From assembly GCA_937859855.1 (NCBI GenBank), contig CALMAR010000353.1, forward strand, positions 571-9,851: 9,281 bases of DNA. Direction: 5' to 3'. This document shows positions 1 to 7,251 of this stretch, piece by piece (position 1 is the stretch's first letter; every line of letters starts with the position of its first letter). The translations under genes and the position numbers were made by a program. The notes beneath the pieces were generated by a model. It was not told the DNA's origin. It ran no database searches and saw nothing but the letters and a program-made list of their open reading frames with translations. Origin of the DNA: an uncultured Kineosporia sp. GTDB taxonomy: Bacteria; Actinomycetota; Actinomycetes; Actinomycetales; Kineosporiaceae.

Positions 1-111
1 GGTGATCGCGTCGTCGCCGACGAACGCCGCCCACAGCAGGATGCGGACGGCGCCCAGGTCGGCGGGGCTCAGGTCGGCGGTATGGCGGACGTCGAGGTGC
101 GGCACGACCAC
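1..111 (-). CDS. GNAT acetyltransferase, possibly aminoglycoside 2'-N-acetyltransferase-like, 5' part only
   Basis: Only the first 37 codons are in the window; the gene runs off the left edge. Reading leftward from a GTG at 111-109, the peptide contains VRHTADLSPADL followed by LLWAAFVGDDAIT. This resembles the N-terminus of AAC(2')-I family GNAT proteins, where a 'HTADL' strand and helix are followed by a hydrophobic helix ending in a 'FxGD' motif. A GGGGGA run on the minus strand (122-117) lies five bases before the GTG and supports this start; a second in-frame GTG at 105 is possible. The frame stays open further upstream (at least to about 171) but with no better start seen. The acetyl-CoA-binding motif would lie outside the window, so the family is inferred from the N-terminus alone and resistance cannot be claimed. 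The 129 bases between this gene and the oxidoreductase stop (112-240) hold no other gene that I can support. Confidence 0.5.
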   Translation of the reverse strand, partial: MVVPHLDVRHTADLSPADLGAVRILLWAAFVGDDAIT

Positions 112-240
112 AATGGTCCCCCAGCGAGCGCGACAACGACAGGACGGATCCGGCGCACGAGCCCGACCCGGCGTCCTCGGCTGGATCAGTCCTGCCGTTG
201 TCGCGATCCCTGCCCCGGGCGGCCGCGGGACTGCCCGTCC

Positions 241-1215
241 CTAGGCGAAGGCCTTGCGCAGCTCCGGCAGCAGCTGCTTCTCGGCCGCCGCGAGGAACGC
301 CTCCTGCTGGTCACCGCCGATCTGGACCAGCGCCACGTCGGTGAAGCCCGCGTCAGCGAAGGGCTTCAGCGCCTCGATCACGGCCTGGACGTCGTCCCCG
401 CACGGGATCTGCTCCGCGACGTCGTCCGGTCGCACGAACTGGCTGGCCGCGGCGAAACCGGACGGCCCGGGCAGCTCGGCGTTGACCTTCCAGCCGCCTG
501 CGAACCAGCGGAACTGCTCGTGCGCGCGCTTCTTCGCGGCCTCGGCGTCCGCCCCCCAGGAGATCGGCAGCTGCCCGACAACGCGCGGCTTCCTCGCCCG
601 CGACGCCTTGGCGAAGTCGGGTACCAGGTCGTCGAGCGGCTCGACGGCGACCATCACGTCCGCCTTCGGCGCCAGCGCCTGCACCGACTGCTTGCCGCTG
701 ACCGCCACCCCGATCGGGACCCGCCGGTCCGGCAGGTCCCACAGCTTTGCCGAGTCGACCCGGTAGTGGCGGCCGACGTAGTTGACGTAGTCGCCGTCGA
801 ACAGGGCGTCGATGATGTCCAGTGCCTCGGCGAACATCTCGTGCCGCTCGTTCACCGGCGGCCAACCGCGGCCGATCACGTGCTCGTTCAGGTTCTCGCC
901 GGCGCCCAGCCCGAGGGTGAAGCGGTTGTCGCTGAGCAGACCCATGGTGGCCGCCTGCTGCGCCACCACGGCGGGGTGGTAGCGCCCGATCGGGCAGGTC
1001 ACGTAGGTCATCAGCTCGAGCCGTTCGGTGGCCTGGGCGGCGGCGCCGAGCACGGTCCAGGCGTTCGGGGAATGGCCCTGCTCGTCCAGCCACGGGTTGA
1101 AGTGATCGCTGATCACCGCCAGCGAGAACCCGGCCTGCTCGGCATCGGCGGCGTATCGCACCAGATCGCGAGGGCCGGTCTGCTCACACATGAGGGTGTA
1201 ACCGATGTTCATCAC
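241..1215 (-). CDS. F420-dependent LLM-class oxidoreductase (FGD-like)
   Basis: This is a complete 324-residue TIM-barrel oxidoreductase of the luciferase-like monooxygenase class, which uses reduced or oxidised coenzyme F420 for hydride transfer in the cytosol. The motif SDHFNPW (residues 36-42) and GAGENLNEHVIGRGWPP (104-120) match the family that includes F420-dependent glucose-6-phosphate dehydrogenase. D37, H38, W42 and E107 fall where FGD has its catalytic D39, H40, W44 and E109, with a constant offset of two. The phosphate-gripping lysines and arginine of true FGD are not evident, so glucose 6-phosphate is probably not the substrate and the real substrate is unknown. Two start codons are adjacent, GTG (1215-1213) and ATG (1212-1210); neither has a strong Shine-Dalgarno, and they differ by one residue. 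The gene is transcribed away from the secretion/toxin operon and is likely unrelated housekeeping or detoxification metabolism. Confidence 0.9.
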   Translation of the reverse strand: MMNIGYTLMCEQTGPRDLVRYAADAEQAGFSLAVISDHFNPWLDEQGHSPNAWTVLGAAAQATERLELMTYVTCPIGRYHPAVVAQQAATMGLLSDNRFTLGLGAGENLNEHVIGRGWPPVNERHEMFAEALDIIDALFDGDYVNYVGRHYRVDSAKLWDLPDRRVPIGVAVSGKQSVQALAPKADVMVAVEPLDDLVPDFAKASRARKPRVVGQLPISWGADAEAAKKRAHEQFRWFAGGWKVNAELPGPSGFAAASQFVRPDDVAEQIPCGDDVQAVIEALKPFADAGFTDVALVQIGGDQQEAFLAAAEKQLLPELRKAFA

Positions 1216-1422
1216 GGCCCGAAGCTGGCACCGGTCGCCGGATCGTGCACGTGGATCTGCACGGGCCTGCGAGGCGCTTGCGCGGGGCCAGGACGCCCTT
1301 CACGGCGCGCCGCATGCCCGAGCGGGCCCGGCTCCACAGGTCCAGGCCCCGCTCCGAGATCCTATGAAAGGAGTGGCCGTTTCCTGCATTATTGTCCGCA
1401 GTTGTCATGACGGGGGCCGCTG
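1216..1422. promoter_or_regulatory. Divergent intergenic region between oxidoreductase and toxin operon
   Basis: This 207-base gap separates two genes that point away from each other, so it must carry promoters for both unless they are read from very long leaders. I see no convincing -35/-10 pair. The CATTAT at 1387-1392 is a possible -10 for the plus strand, but its -35 region is poor. A run of five G (1412-1416) six bases before the ATG at 1423 is a weak ribosome site for the operon's first gene. The region also contains a 7-bp inverted repeat and a possible short leader ORF, listed separately. Confidence 0.45.
1320..1354. repeat. Inverted repeat GAGCGGG/CCCGCTC upstream of operon
   Basis: Perfect 7-bp arms at 1320-1326 and 1348-1354 are separated by 21 bases. 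The arms lie about 70-100 bases before the operon's first ATG. The repeat could be an operator or an RNA hairpin in the leader. In GC-rich DNA an arm this short can occur by chance, so the assignment is weak. Confidence 0.3.
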
Positions 1423-1423
1423 A
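1364..1423 (+). CDS. Possible 19-codon leader ORF overlapping the operon start
   Basis: An ATG at 1364 opens a 19-residue peptide (MKGVAVSCIIVRSCHDGGR) ending in TGA at 1421-1423. The last base of this stop is the first base of the ATG of the next gene (TGATG), the classic arrangement for translational coupling. No Shine-Dalgarno is obvious before the ATG. The AAAGGAG at 1367-1373 lies inside the ORF and runs into an in-frame GTG (1373), so it is too close to serve that codon. It could be a leader peptide that controls translation of the coupling-protein-like gene, or simply a chance ORF; no homologue is recognised. Confidence 0.2.
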   Translation: MKGVAVSCIIVRSCHDGGR

Positions 1424-3321
1424 TGCCGGATGAAGCACGCATTGCAGCTCGGGCATTGGCGGAGCACATTTTCACTCCTCCGGAACGGTGGGGCTGGGAA
1501 TACCGCGAGCCGGTCCCGGCCCGGCCGAGTCCCGAACTCGAGGCAGAGCCTCTGTGGTTCGAACCACCACTGCCGCTGGTCTCGATACCCGGCGTCGTCG
1601 CGTCCCGATCGACCCTGGTGAAGCGGGCCGTCGTGATCGGCGCCTGCGCGCTCCTCGGCCTCGCCACCGCCAGGTACGGCGGGGGCCCGCTCGTCATCGT
1701 CGCGCTCATCCTCGTACTGGTCTGGTTCGTGCCGTACTTCACCACGCCGGATCGCGGGCCGGTTCCGTATGCCGATGCCGAATTCTTGGCGGCGCGCAAC
1801 GCTGACTACGTCCGGTACCAGGAGGCGTGGGCGAGCTGGAAGGCGTCCGTCGACTCGTGGATGACGGGTGAAAAGGTCCGGGTCGACAGCGCCGACCTCT
1901 GGTATCCCGTCGGCATAGCGGCCGGCGCCTCGCGCGTGGATGTCTTCGGGGGCACGCCCGATGGATGGGCTGCCATGGTCGCCACGCTGGGCGCCTCGAA
2001 TCTTTCCAGCGAACGCTCTGTCCTGATCGTCGATCTCACCGAGCACGACGTGAGCAGGGAACTGATCGCCATGGCCCGGGGCAGGGGCGTGGAGACCGCG
2101 TCTGTCGACCTGCCGACGGACCTGGCCCGTGTCGATCTGCTGCGCGGCCTTTCCGCTGAGATCGTGGCAGAGCTGATCGCCGAGGCCGTGTTCAGTTCGC
2201 GCCCGAGCGACGCATCGGATCTGCGCACCATCGACGCCGAGTTGGTGCGAGCAGTGACCAACCGGCTGGACGGCGACCTGACCTTCCGCCGGATCGCGGC
2301 GGGCCTGCAGGTGCTGCGCCGCTCGTACGATCCACCGGCGGTCACCGACCCCGTCCTCAGCGACAGCGAGATCCAGAGGCTGTCGGCCTACGTCGATGCC
2401 GCGGGACAGGACGAGCAGGCTCAGCGCGAGCTGCACGTGCTCGCATCGATGGTGGGGTTGCTCGTGCAGACGTCGACCCCCACGACGGAACGCGCCGTCA
2501 GTCTGTGGACCACCGGCGCTCTCGTCCTGCGCACGGGCGACGACAACCGCCGCCGCAAGGATTTCGCGGATCGGCTGCTGGTCCAGACGTTGATCCATCA
2601 CCTCAGGACCCGCCGTGGGACGGGCGGTACTGCGATGCTGATGCTCCTCGGCGGCGACGATCTCGGACTGTCGAGCCTTGAGACCATGGTGCGGCTCGCC
2701 CGTCGCGCCGGCGTCCGCACGGTCGTCTTCGTGGAGCATCTGCGCGGCGACATGGTGCACCTGCTGGGAGGCGCGGACAGCGCTTCCGTGATCATGAGGT
2801 TGGGCAACGCCCAGGAGGCGGCGTCGGCAGCCGATTTCATCGGTCGTGGGTACAAGTTCGTACTGAACCAGCTCACTCGACAGATCAGCGATGCGGTCAC
2901 CGAGGGCGAGAGCAAGTCCTGGGGAGCCGGCGGGACCGTCTCCAACTCGCACTCCACCATGTCCGGTGCGGGTAGCGGCGTGTCGAACACCTCCGGCGTC
3001 TCGCGGACGGACAACTGGTCCAGGACCGTGAACTGGTCGACGACCAACACCGTGTCCGACGGCTCGAGCGTCAGCCGGGTCTACGAACTGGCCGTGGAAC
3101 CCACGCAGATCCAGAGCCTGCCGACGACCGCCTTCGTCCTGGTGGATGCCTACGACGGTCCGCGTCGGATCGTCGCCGCGGACTGCAACCCGGGCATCGC
3201 GCTGCTCGAGCGGATCGCCGGCGACACCCGGCGGGTGCAGGCACCGCCTTCTGTGCGCATCGGGTCGCATGCGGAGGCTCCGCCGCCGGTCGAACCGCCG
3301 CCGATCGGCTTCCGTTCGTGA
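1423..3321 (+). CDS. Membrane-anchored VirD4/TraD-like coupling protein with degenerate ATPase motifs
   Basis: The 632-residue protein has a proline-rich cytosolic start, two membrane segments (about 68-84 and 88-106) and a long soluble part, which is the layout of type IV coupling proteins. The soluble part reads like a VirD4/TraD ATPase. A strand and turn (VDVFGGTPDG, 172-181) sit where Walker A should be, then VLIVDL (200-205). A Walker-B-like strand (LMLLGGDDLG, 406-415) is followed by a 'LARRAGVRTVVFVEHLRGD' block (425-443). The block RLGNAQEAASAADFIG (459-474) is typical of this group. The P-loop lacks the GxxGxGK[S/T] lysine, and the acidic pair is not the usual DE, so ATP hydrolysis is doubtful. 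Residues 497-553 are Ser/Thr/Asn/Gly-rich. The start is the ATG at 1423; the gene ends in a 4-base GTGA overlap with the HerA-like gene, so the two products are probably partners. The general fold class is fairly sure; the function is inferred. Confidence 0.72.
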   Translation: MPDEARIAARALAEHIFTPPERWGWEYREPVPARPSPELEAEPLWFEPPLPLVSIPGVVASRSTLVKRAVVIGACALLGLATARYGGGPLVIVALILVLVWFVPYFTTPDRGPVPYADAEFLAARNADYVRYQEAWASWKASVDSWMTGEKVRVDSADLWYPVGIAAGASRVDVFGGTPDGWAAMVATLGASNLSSERSVLIVDLTEHDVSRELIAMARGRGVETASVDLPTDLARVDLLRGLSAEIVAELIAEAVFSSRPSDASDLRTIDAELVRAVTNRLDGDLTFRRIAAGLQVLRRSYDPPAVTDPVLSDSEIQRLSAYVDAAGQDEQAQRELHVLASMVGLLVQTSTPTTERAVSLWTTGALVLRTGDDNRRRKDFADRLLVQTLIHHLRTRRGTGGTAMLMLLGGDDLGLSSLETMVRLARRAGVRTVVFVEHLRGDMVHLLGGADSASVIMRLGNAQEAASAADFIGRGYKFVLNQLTRQISDAVTEGESKSWGAGGTVSNSHSTMSGAGSGVSNTSGVSRTDNWSRTVNWSTTNTVSDGSSVSRVYELAVEPTQIQSLPTTAFVLVDAYDGPRRIVAADCNPGIALLERIAGDTRRVQAPPSVRIGSHAEAPPPVEPPPIGFRS

Positions 3322-6248
3322 TCGTGGGCGGATGGGAGAGGTTGAGCTGGGTGCAGCTGACCCAGGTGCCCCGGGCGGCCGACGCCACGGACGCGCTCGG
3401 GCTGAGGCGGCAGATCTTCGCTGCACTGGCCGGTGCGCACGCGGAACTCCTCGGCCTGGAAGCCGAATCGAGCAGCATCGCGTTCGTCTGCATGAGGCCG
3501 CGCGGATCGCGCCGACTCCTGTACGCCATGGGCGGCCATCCGGTCTTTCCGTTCGTGGTCGACGACGCCGAAGGTGACGCAGGCGATGTCCCGGTGCTGT
3601 ACCCACCCGGCTCGCGGGGCTGCTCGATCCCCGCGGCGCAGGTGGAGGCAGAGCTGGAGAAACTTCCGTACTGGGTGCGATGCGTCGGCGAGGCCGACAT
3701 CCTGTGGGCGCCCGAGGCGGCGGAGTCGCGTGGCCTTCCCTCGTTGCGCCTGCCCTTCGATGAGTACGTTGCCCACCTGACCGATCCGTTCTGCTGGATG
3801 GTCATGGCGGAACCGGTGCCGCGCGACGTGGTCGAGGCCGAGCGGTCCCGGTTGGCGGGTCGCATCCCCCTCCTGCGCCAGCGGGAGAACTCGCAGGTGC
3901 ATCGGATCGAGTTGGAGCGCACCGAAGCACGTTTCCGCGAACTGACCAGGTCGCGTGCCACGGGGCTCTGGTCGGTGCGGATCGCCGTCGGTGGGGTGGA
4001 CCCGGCGCGCACCCGGCGCACCGCCGTGCTGCTGAGCAGCGCGAGCGACCTGGACGACGTCCCGTACGTCGTGTTGCCCGGTGCCACGCTGGGATCGCTG
4101 GCCGAGATGCTGTCCGGTCGCGAGGAGATCGACGGCGGCCGGTCTCCGTTCCTTGCGACGTCGGAGTTCCTCGGATCGGTCGCCCGGCCGCCGGGGCGCG
4201 AGCTTCCCGGCGTCCGGACGGTGCTGCCGGCGGCTTTCGACGTCACCCCGGAGCAGTTCTCCGCCGACCCGGCCGGCATCCTGATGGGCACGGTGCTGGA
4301 CGACGCCCTGCGCCCGGCCGGCGAGCTGCAGGTGAGTTACCAGACCTTGAACCGTCACACCTTCGTGTGCGGTGCAACAGGTTCCGGCAAGTCGCAGACC
4401 GCCCGTTGGCTGCTGGAGTCACTCAGCACGGGCCCTCGGCGGATTCCGTGGCTCGTCGTCGAGCCGGCCAAGGCCGAATACTCCCGGATGGCGGCGAGGC
4501 TGGGCCCGGAAGGCCGGGTCCTGGTCATCCGGCCCGGCGAGCTCGACTCGCCGCCGGCCTCGCTGAACCCTCTGGAACCCGAGCCGGGGTTCCCGCTGCA
4601 GAGCCATGCAGACCTGGTCCGGGCACTGTTCCTGGCCGCCTTCGAAGCCAACGAGCCCTTCCCCCAGGTGCTCTCGCAGGCGTTGGCCCGCTGCTACACG
4701 CAGGCCGGCTGGGACCTCGTCACAGGCAGGCAGCGACCGGCCACGAAACCCCTGTTCCACCGGGACGACCCGTTGGAGCCGGTCCGGCCGCGCTACCCCC
4801 TGCTGGGCGAGCTGCAGTCCGCCGCCCGGGTCGTCGTCGACGAGATCGGCTACGGACGCGAGGTGGCGGCAGACGTGCGCGGCTTCGTCGACGTCCGGAT
4901 CGGCAGCCTGCGCACCGGAGCCCCGGGCCGGTTCTTCGAAGGCGGTCACCCCCTGGACGTGGGCGAACTCCTGTCGCTGAACGCCGTCCTCGAACTCGAG
5001 CCCATCACCAACGATCAGGACAAGGCGTTCCTGATGGGTGCGGTGCTGATCAGGATCGTCGAGCACCTTCGGGTCCGGCACGGGGCGGCCGAGGCGGGGG
5101 AGCTCAGGCACGTGCTGCTGCTGGAGGAGGCGCACCGGCTGCTGCGGAAGGTCGAGTCGGGTCCGGCGGCGGCTGCGGTCGAGCTCTTCGCCTCCCTGCT
5201 GGCCGAGATCCGCGCGTACGGGGAGGGAGTGGCCGTGATCGAGCAGATCCCGGCAAAGATCGTGCCGGACGTCATCAAGAACACCGCACTCAAGGTGATG
5301 CACCGCCTGCCGGCCCTGGACGACCGCGAGGCCGTCGGCGCGACGATGAACCTGACCACGGAGCAGTCCGAGGCCGTCGTGGCACTGCCGCCCGGGGTTG
5401 CGGCTCTCACCGTGGACGGCGCGGATCGGCCTCTTCTGGTCAGGATGAAGTCCGGTGTCGGACGTGAACTCGGTGGGCAGTGCAACCGCGTTCCGCCGAT
5501 GGCGCGACGGCGCAGCACCCTGTGCGGCAAGGAATGCCTCGCCGAGGCCTGCAACCTGCGGGAGCTGAACGAATCTCGTTCCAGGGTCGTCGAACCGGCG
5601 GTCACGGTCTGGGTGGAGGCGGTCGTCGCATCCATGGTGCTCGGCATCGAACCTCCCGGCCCCCGAGCCCCGGTACGCCAGACCCTGGCCGGGACGGCGC
5701 GGGAGCTCGACTGTGCTCTGGCTACCGCCACGGATCGTGCGGTGGATGCTCGACGTCCTGTTCTTCGCCGCTGGGTCGACACCGACGACTTCTCGGTCCA
5801 CGCGAACGGCGTCCTGAGAAGTCGGTTGGCAGGTGAGGCACTTCCCGCCTCGGACACCCGGAAGTGGCAGGCCGGATACTTCAGGTTCGTCAAGGAATGG
5901 TTGGCGCTGCGCGATGCGGTTCACGACCTCGGTGCGGAAGCGGCTTCCGTCGCCCCCGTTCACCCCGACACCCGGCACTGGGCCGCCCGCGGTCTGCTTC
6001 TGGACGCCACCACCCTCGCGGGCCAGCTCGCCGAGATCGCCCTCCACCCTGCCTTCGCCTCGACCGGCAAGGCGCCCGTCCTGGGGGATGTGCAGTACAG
6101 CGGCTTGGCGGACGCCTTGATCGCACTCTGCGGAACGGCTGACGGGCGAGCCGTCGAGCGGGCGTTCGGCTACGCCTGCACCGGCCGGTCGATGCCGGCG
6201 CTGTTCGCCACTCTTGCGGGTCTGCTCGACGGGATGGGCCATGCCTGA
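3318..6248 (+). CDS. HerA/FtsK-superfamily ATPase (DUF87-like)
   Basis: This 976-residue protein is a RecA-fold motor of the HerA-FtsK superfamily, whose members form rings and pump DNA or protein substrates. Walker A is GATGSGKS (352-359) and Walker B is HVLLLEEAH (598-606), both intact. VAVIEQIPAKIVPDV (638-652) is the sensor strand with the family's usual Gln, and R663 in the following 'MHRLPALDD' block is a candidate arginine finger. Residues 1-330 form a family-specific N-terminal part, perhaps a HAS-barrel-like region. After the motor, C722, C736, C740 and C745 may bind zinc, and 750-976 is an unassigned helical tail. The usual DNA-repair or defence partners (NurA, Sir2, DUF4297) are absent; the partners here are the degenerate coupling protein and an EndoU toxin. 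The start is uncertain: GTG 3318 gives a coupled 4-base overlap, while in-frame GTG 3351 has a good GGGAGAGG site nine bases before it and would shorten the protein by 11 residues. Confidence 0.88.
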   Translation: MIVGGWERLSWVQLTQVPRAADATDALGLRRQIFAALAGAHAELLGLEAESSSIAFVCMRPRGSRRLLYAMGGHPVFPFVVDDAEGDAGDVPVLYPPGSRGCSIPAAQVEAELEKLPYWVRCVGEADILWAPEAAESRGLPSLRLPFDEYVAHLTDPFCWMVMAEPVPRDVVEAERSRLAGRIPLLRQRENSQVHRIELERTEARFRELTRSRATGLWSVRIAVGGVDPARTRRTAVLLSSASDLDDVPYVVLPGATLGSLAEMLSGREEIDGGRSPFLATSEFLGSVARPPGRELPGVRTVLPAAFDVTPEQFSADPAGILMGTVLDDALRPAGELQVSYQTLNRHTFVCGATGSGKSQTARWLLESLSTGPRRIPWLVVEPAKAEYSRMAARLGPEGRVLVIRPGELDSPPASLNPLEPEPGFPLQSHADLVRALFLAAFEANEPFPQVLSQALARCYTQAGWDLVTGRQRPATKPLFHRDDPLEPVRPRYPLLGELQSAARVVVDEIGYGREVAADVRGFVDVRIGSLRTGAPGRFFEGGHPLDVGELLSLNAVLELEPITNDQDKAFLMGAVLIRIVEHLRVRHGAAEAGELRHVLLLEEAHRLLRKVESGPAAAAVELFASLLAEIRAYGEGVAVIEQIPAKIVPDVIKNTALKVMHRLPALDDREAVGATMNLTTEQSEAVVALPPGVAALTVDGADRPLLVRMKSGVGRELGGQCNRVPPMARRRSTLCGKECLAEACNLRELNESRSRVVEPAVTVWVEAVVASMVLGIEPPGPRAPVRQTLAGTARELDCALATATDRAVDARRPVLRRWVDTDDFSVHANGVLRSRLAGEALPASDTRKWQAGYFRFVKEWLALRDAVHDLGAEAASVAPVHPDTRHWAARGLLLDATTLAGQLAEIALHPAFASTGKAPVLGDVQYSGLADALIALCGTADGRAVERAFGYACTGRSMPALFATLAGLLDGMGHA
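3334..3341 (+). promoter_or_regulatory. Possible ribosome binding site for an internal start of the HerA-like gene
   Basis: GGGAGAGG lies nine bases before an in-frame GTG at 3351, while the earlier GTG at 3318 has no evident Shine-Dalgarno and would depend on coupling to the upstream stop. The site therefore makes 3351 a real alternative start. Confidence 0.35.
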
Positions 6249-7230
6249 GGTCTCCGGGGCGAAGGACGCGCCGCCCCCGCCGCCTCCGCCTCCGCCGCCC
6301 GAGACCAGGAAGGGTGACGGTCCGGATGTGAGCCCGGAGCTTCGCTCGACGTACGGCAACGGTGGTCCCGCACGTGGACCGGCGGAGTCCGCGTCCGCGA
6401 CAGAGGTGCGGCGTGAGGGCGAGCCGGTTCGGGCGGAGCAGCAGGCGCGGAACGGGGCAGCGCCCGAGACCGGCAAGGAGCCGGAGGTCCCACGCGAGCT
6501 CGGGACAGCGCTGCGGGATCAACGAGACCCGGCCCGCTCCGAACAACCTCAGCAGCAGAGCACCGATGCTGCGGTGAACTCCACCTCGCCTTCCCAGCCC
6601 GAAGGGCGGGACACGTCCGAGTCGCCGGGCACGGCGGCAGACGCGGACCGGCCCAAGGAGACGAAACGTCCCGAGATCACCGACGCCGCCATGAACCACA
6701 TTCTCAACGGCGAGTTCGACAAGAAACCGACCGGATGGCATCACTGTCCGGATGGCAAACCCCCGGACGGTCGAGCGTTCGCCCCGAACTCCCAGCCAGA
6801 GGTGGGACCGGTGATGAAGGTGGCGGCGGAGGAAACGAAGGCGTCCGACAGCTCGGACCGCCCCGAGGACTCCGCCGAGCAGGCGGCCGAGCAGGGAACG
6901 AAGGAGTCCGACGGCTCGGGTCAACCCGAGGATTCCGCCGAGCAGGCGGGCTCCGACAGCCCGGAGCCGCTCGCGGGCACGTCCTACCGGGCCGAAAACC
7001 TCGTGTTCACCAAGGAGGACGGTGGGATGAAGACAAAGGCCATGAGTACGTTCTTCCCGAATGAGTGGTCGGCCGACCAGGTGAGGACGTCGGTCAACGA
7101 GGCCTGGCACGACCCCGACGGCGAAAGGGACGACGGCCATTGGACGGGAATGGACAGCAACGGGAATGCACTCGAAGGCTGGTACGACAGGGATACCAAA
7201 GAGCTGAGAACCGCCTATCCCAGATGGTGA
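6241..7230 (+). CDS. EndoU-type RNase toxin with poly-proline, disordered N-terminus
   Basis: The 329-residue protein has a ten-proline tract (11-20), then a charged, low-complexity stretch to about residue 145. The C-terminal part matches the bacterial EndoU nuclease family, uridylate-preferring RNases used as polymorphic and contact-dependent toxins. HILNG (153-157), TGWHH (164-168), STFFPNEWS (269-277) and the terminal TAYP (324-327) are the family landmarks. H153 and H167/H168 are the likely catalytic histidines, and T324/Y326 match the Thr/Tyr that follow them in other EndoU proteins. About 60-70 acidic residues with a tandem repeat are inserted between the HH motif and the FFP motif. 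There is no signal peptide, WXG, LXG or filamentous repeat domain. The ATG at 6241 overlaps the ATPase gene by 8 bases; a TTG at 6214 is a poorer start. The adjacent downstream gene fits an immunity gene. The toxin family is confident; export by the upstream ATPase is inferred. Confidence 0.82.
   Translation: MPEVSGAKDAPPPPPPPPPPETRKGDGPDVSPELRSTYGNGGPARGPAESASATEVRREGEPVRAEQQARNGAAPETGKEPEVPRELGTALRDQRDPARSEQPQQQSTDAAVNSTSPSQPEGRDTSESPGTAADADRPKETKRPEITDAAMNHILNGEFDKKPTGWHHCPDGKPPDGRAFAPNSQPEVGPVMKVAAEETKASDSSDRPEDSAEQAAEQGTKESDGSGQPEDSAEQAGSDSPEPLAGTSYRAENLVFTKEDGGMKTKAMSTFFPNEWSADQVRTSVNEAWHDPDGERDDGHWTGMDSNGNALEGWYDRDTKELRTAYPRW
6835..6948 (+). repeat. Imperfect 63-base tandem repeat inside the EndoU gene
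   Basis: Two copies of a 21-residue unit (TKxSDxSxxPEDSAEQA plus a short spacer) lie in direct succession: 6835-6897 and 6898-6948, the second lacking the spacer. They encode an acidic Ser/Asp/Glu-rich loop. The codon differences between the copies show it is not a recent perfect duplication. Confidence 0.75.
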
Positions 7231-7236
7231 GACATC

Positions 7237-7244
7237 AGGAAGGA
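7237..7244 (+). promoter_or_regulatory. Ribosome binding site of the putative immunity gene
   Basis: AGGAAGGA sits seven bases before the GTG at 7252 and fixes that GTG as the start. It is the clearest Shine-Dalgarno in the operon, which would suit an immunity protein that must be made in good amount independently of coupling. Confidence 0.7.
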
Positions 7245-7251
7245 CGTAGTC

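Noticed and set aside
205..240. GC-rich near-palindrome around GCGGCCGC as terminator of the oxidoreductase gene
   Set aside because: Only the central 8 bases are perfectly symmetric; no stable stem with a proper loop could be drawn.
82..1410. Long plus-strand open frame (442 codons) opposite the oxidoreductase
   Set aside because: It is antisense to a clear LLM-family gene, is Arg/Gly/Pro-rich with no domain, and is explained by GC-rich codon bias in the opposite strand.
1405..3606. Long minus-strand open frame (733 codons) opposite the coupling-protein-like gene
   Set aside because: Composition is Arg/Ala/His-rich noise, it spans two genes with domain support on the plus strand, and no motif is seen.
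3318..6248. HerA-Sir2, HerA-DUF4297 or HerA-NurA defence system
   Set aside because: None of the partner nuclease or Sir2 domains is present on either side; the partners are a coupling-protein-like membrane protein and an EndoU toxin.
6271..6300. Ten-proline tract as a simple-sequence phase-variation tract
   Set aside because: The codons are mixed CCG, CCC and CCT, not a uniform nucleotide repeat, so slippage switching is unlikely.
4419..6476. Long minus-strand open frame (685 codons) opposite the HerA-like ATPase
   Set aside because: The plus strand carries intact Walker A and B motifs in the same stretch; the minus frame has no recognisable domain and the usual shadow composition.
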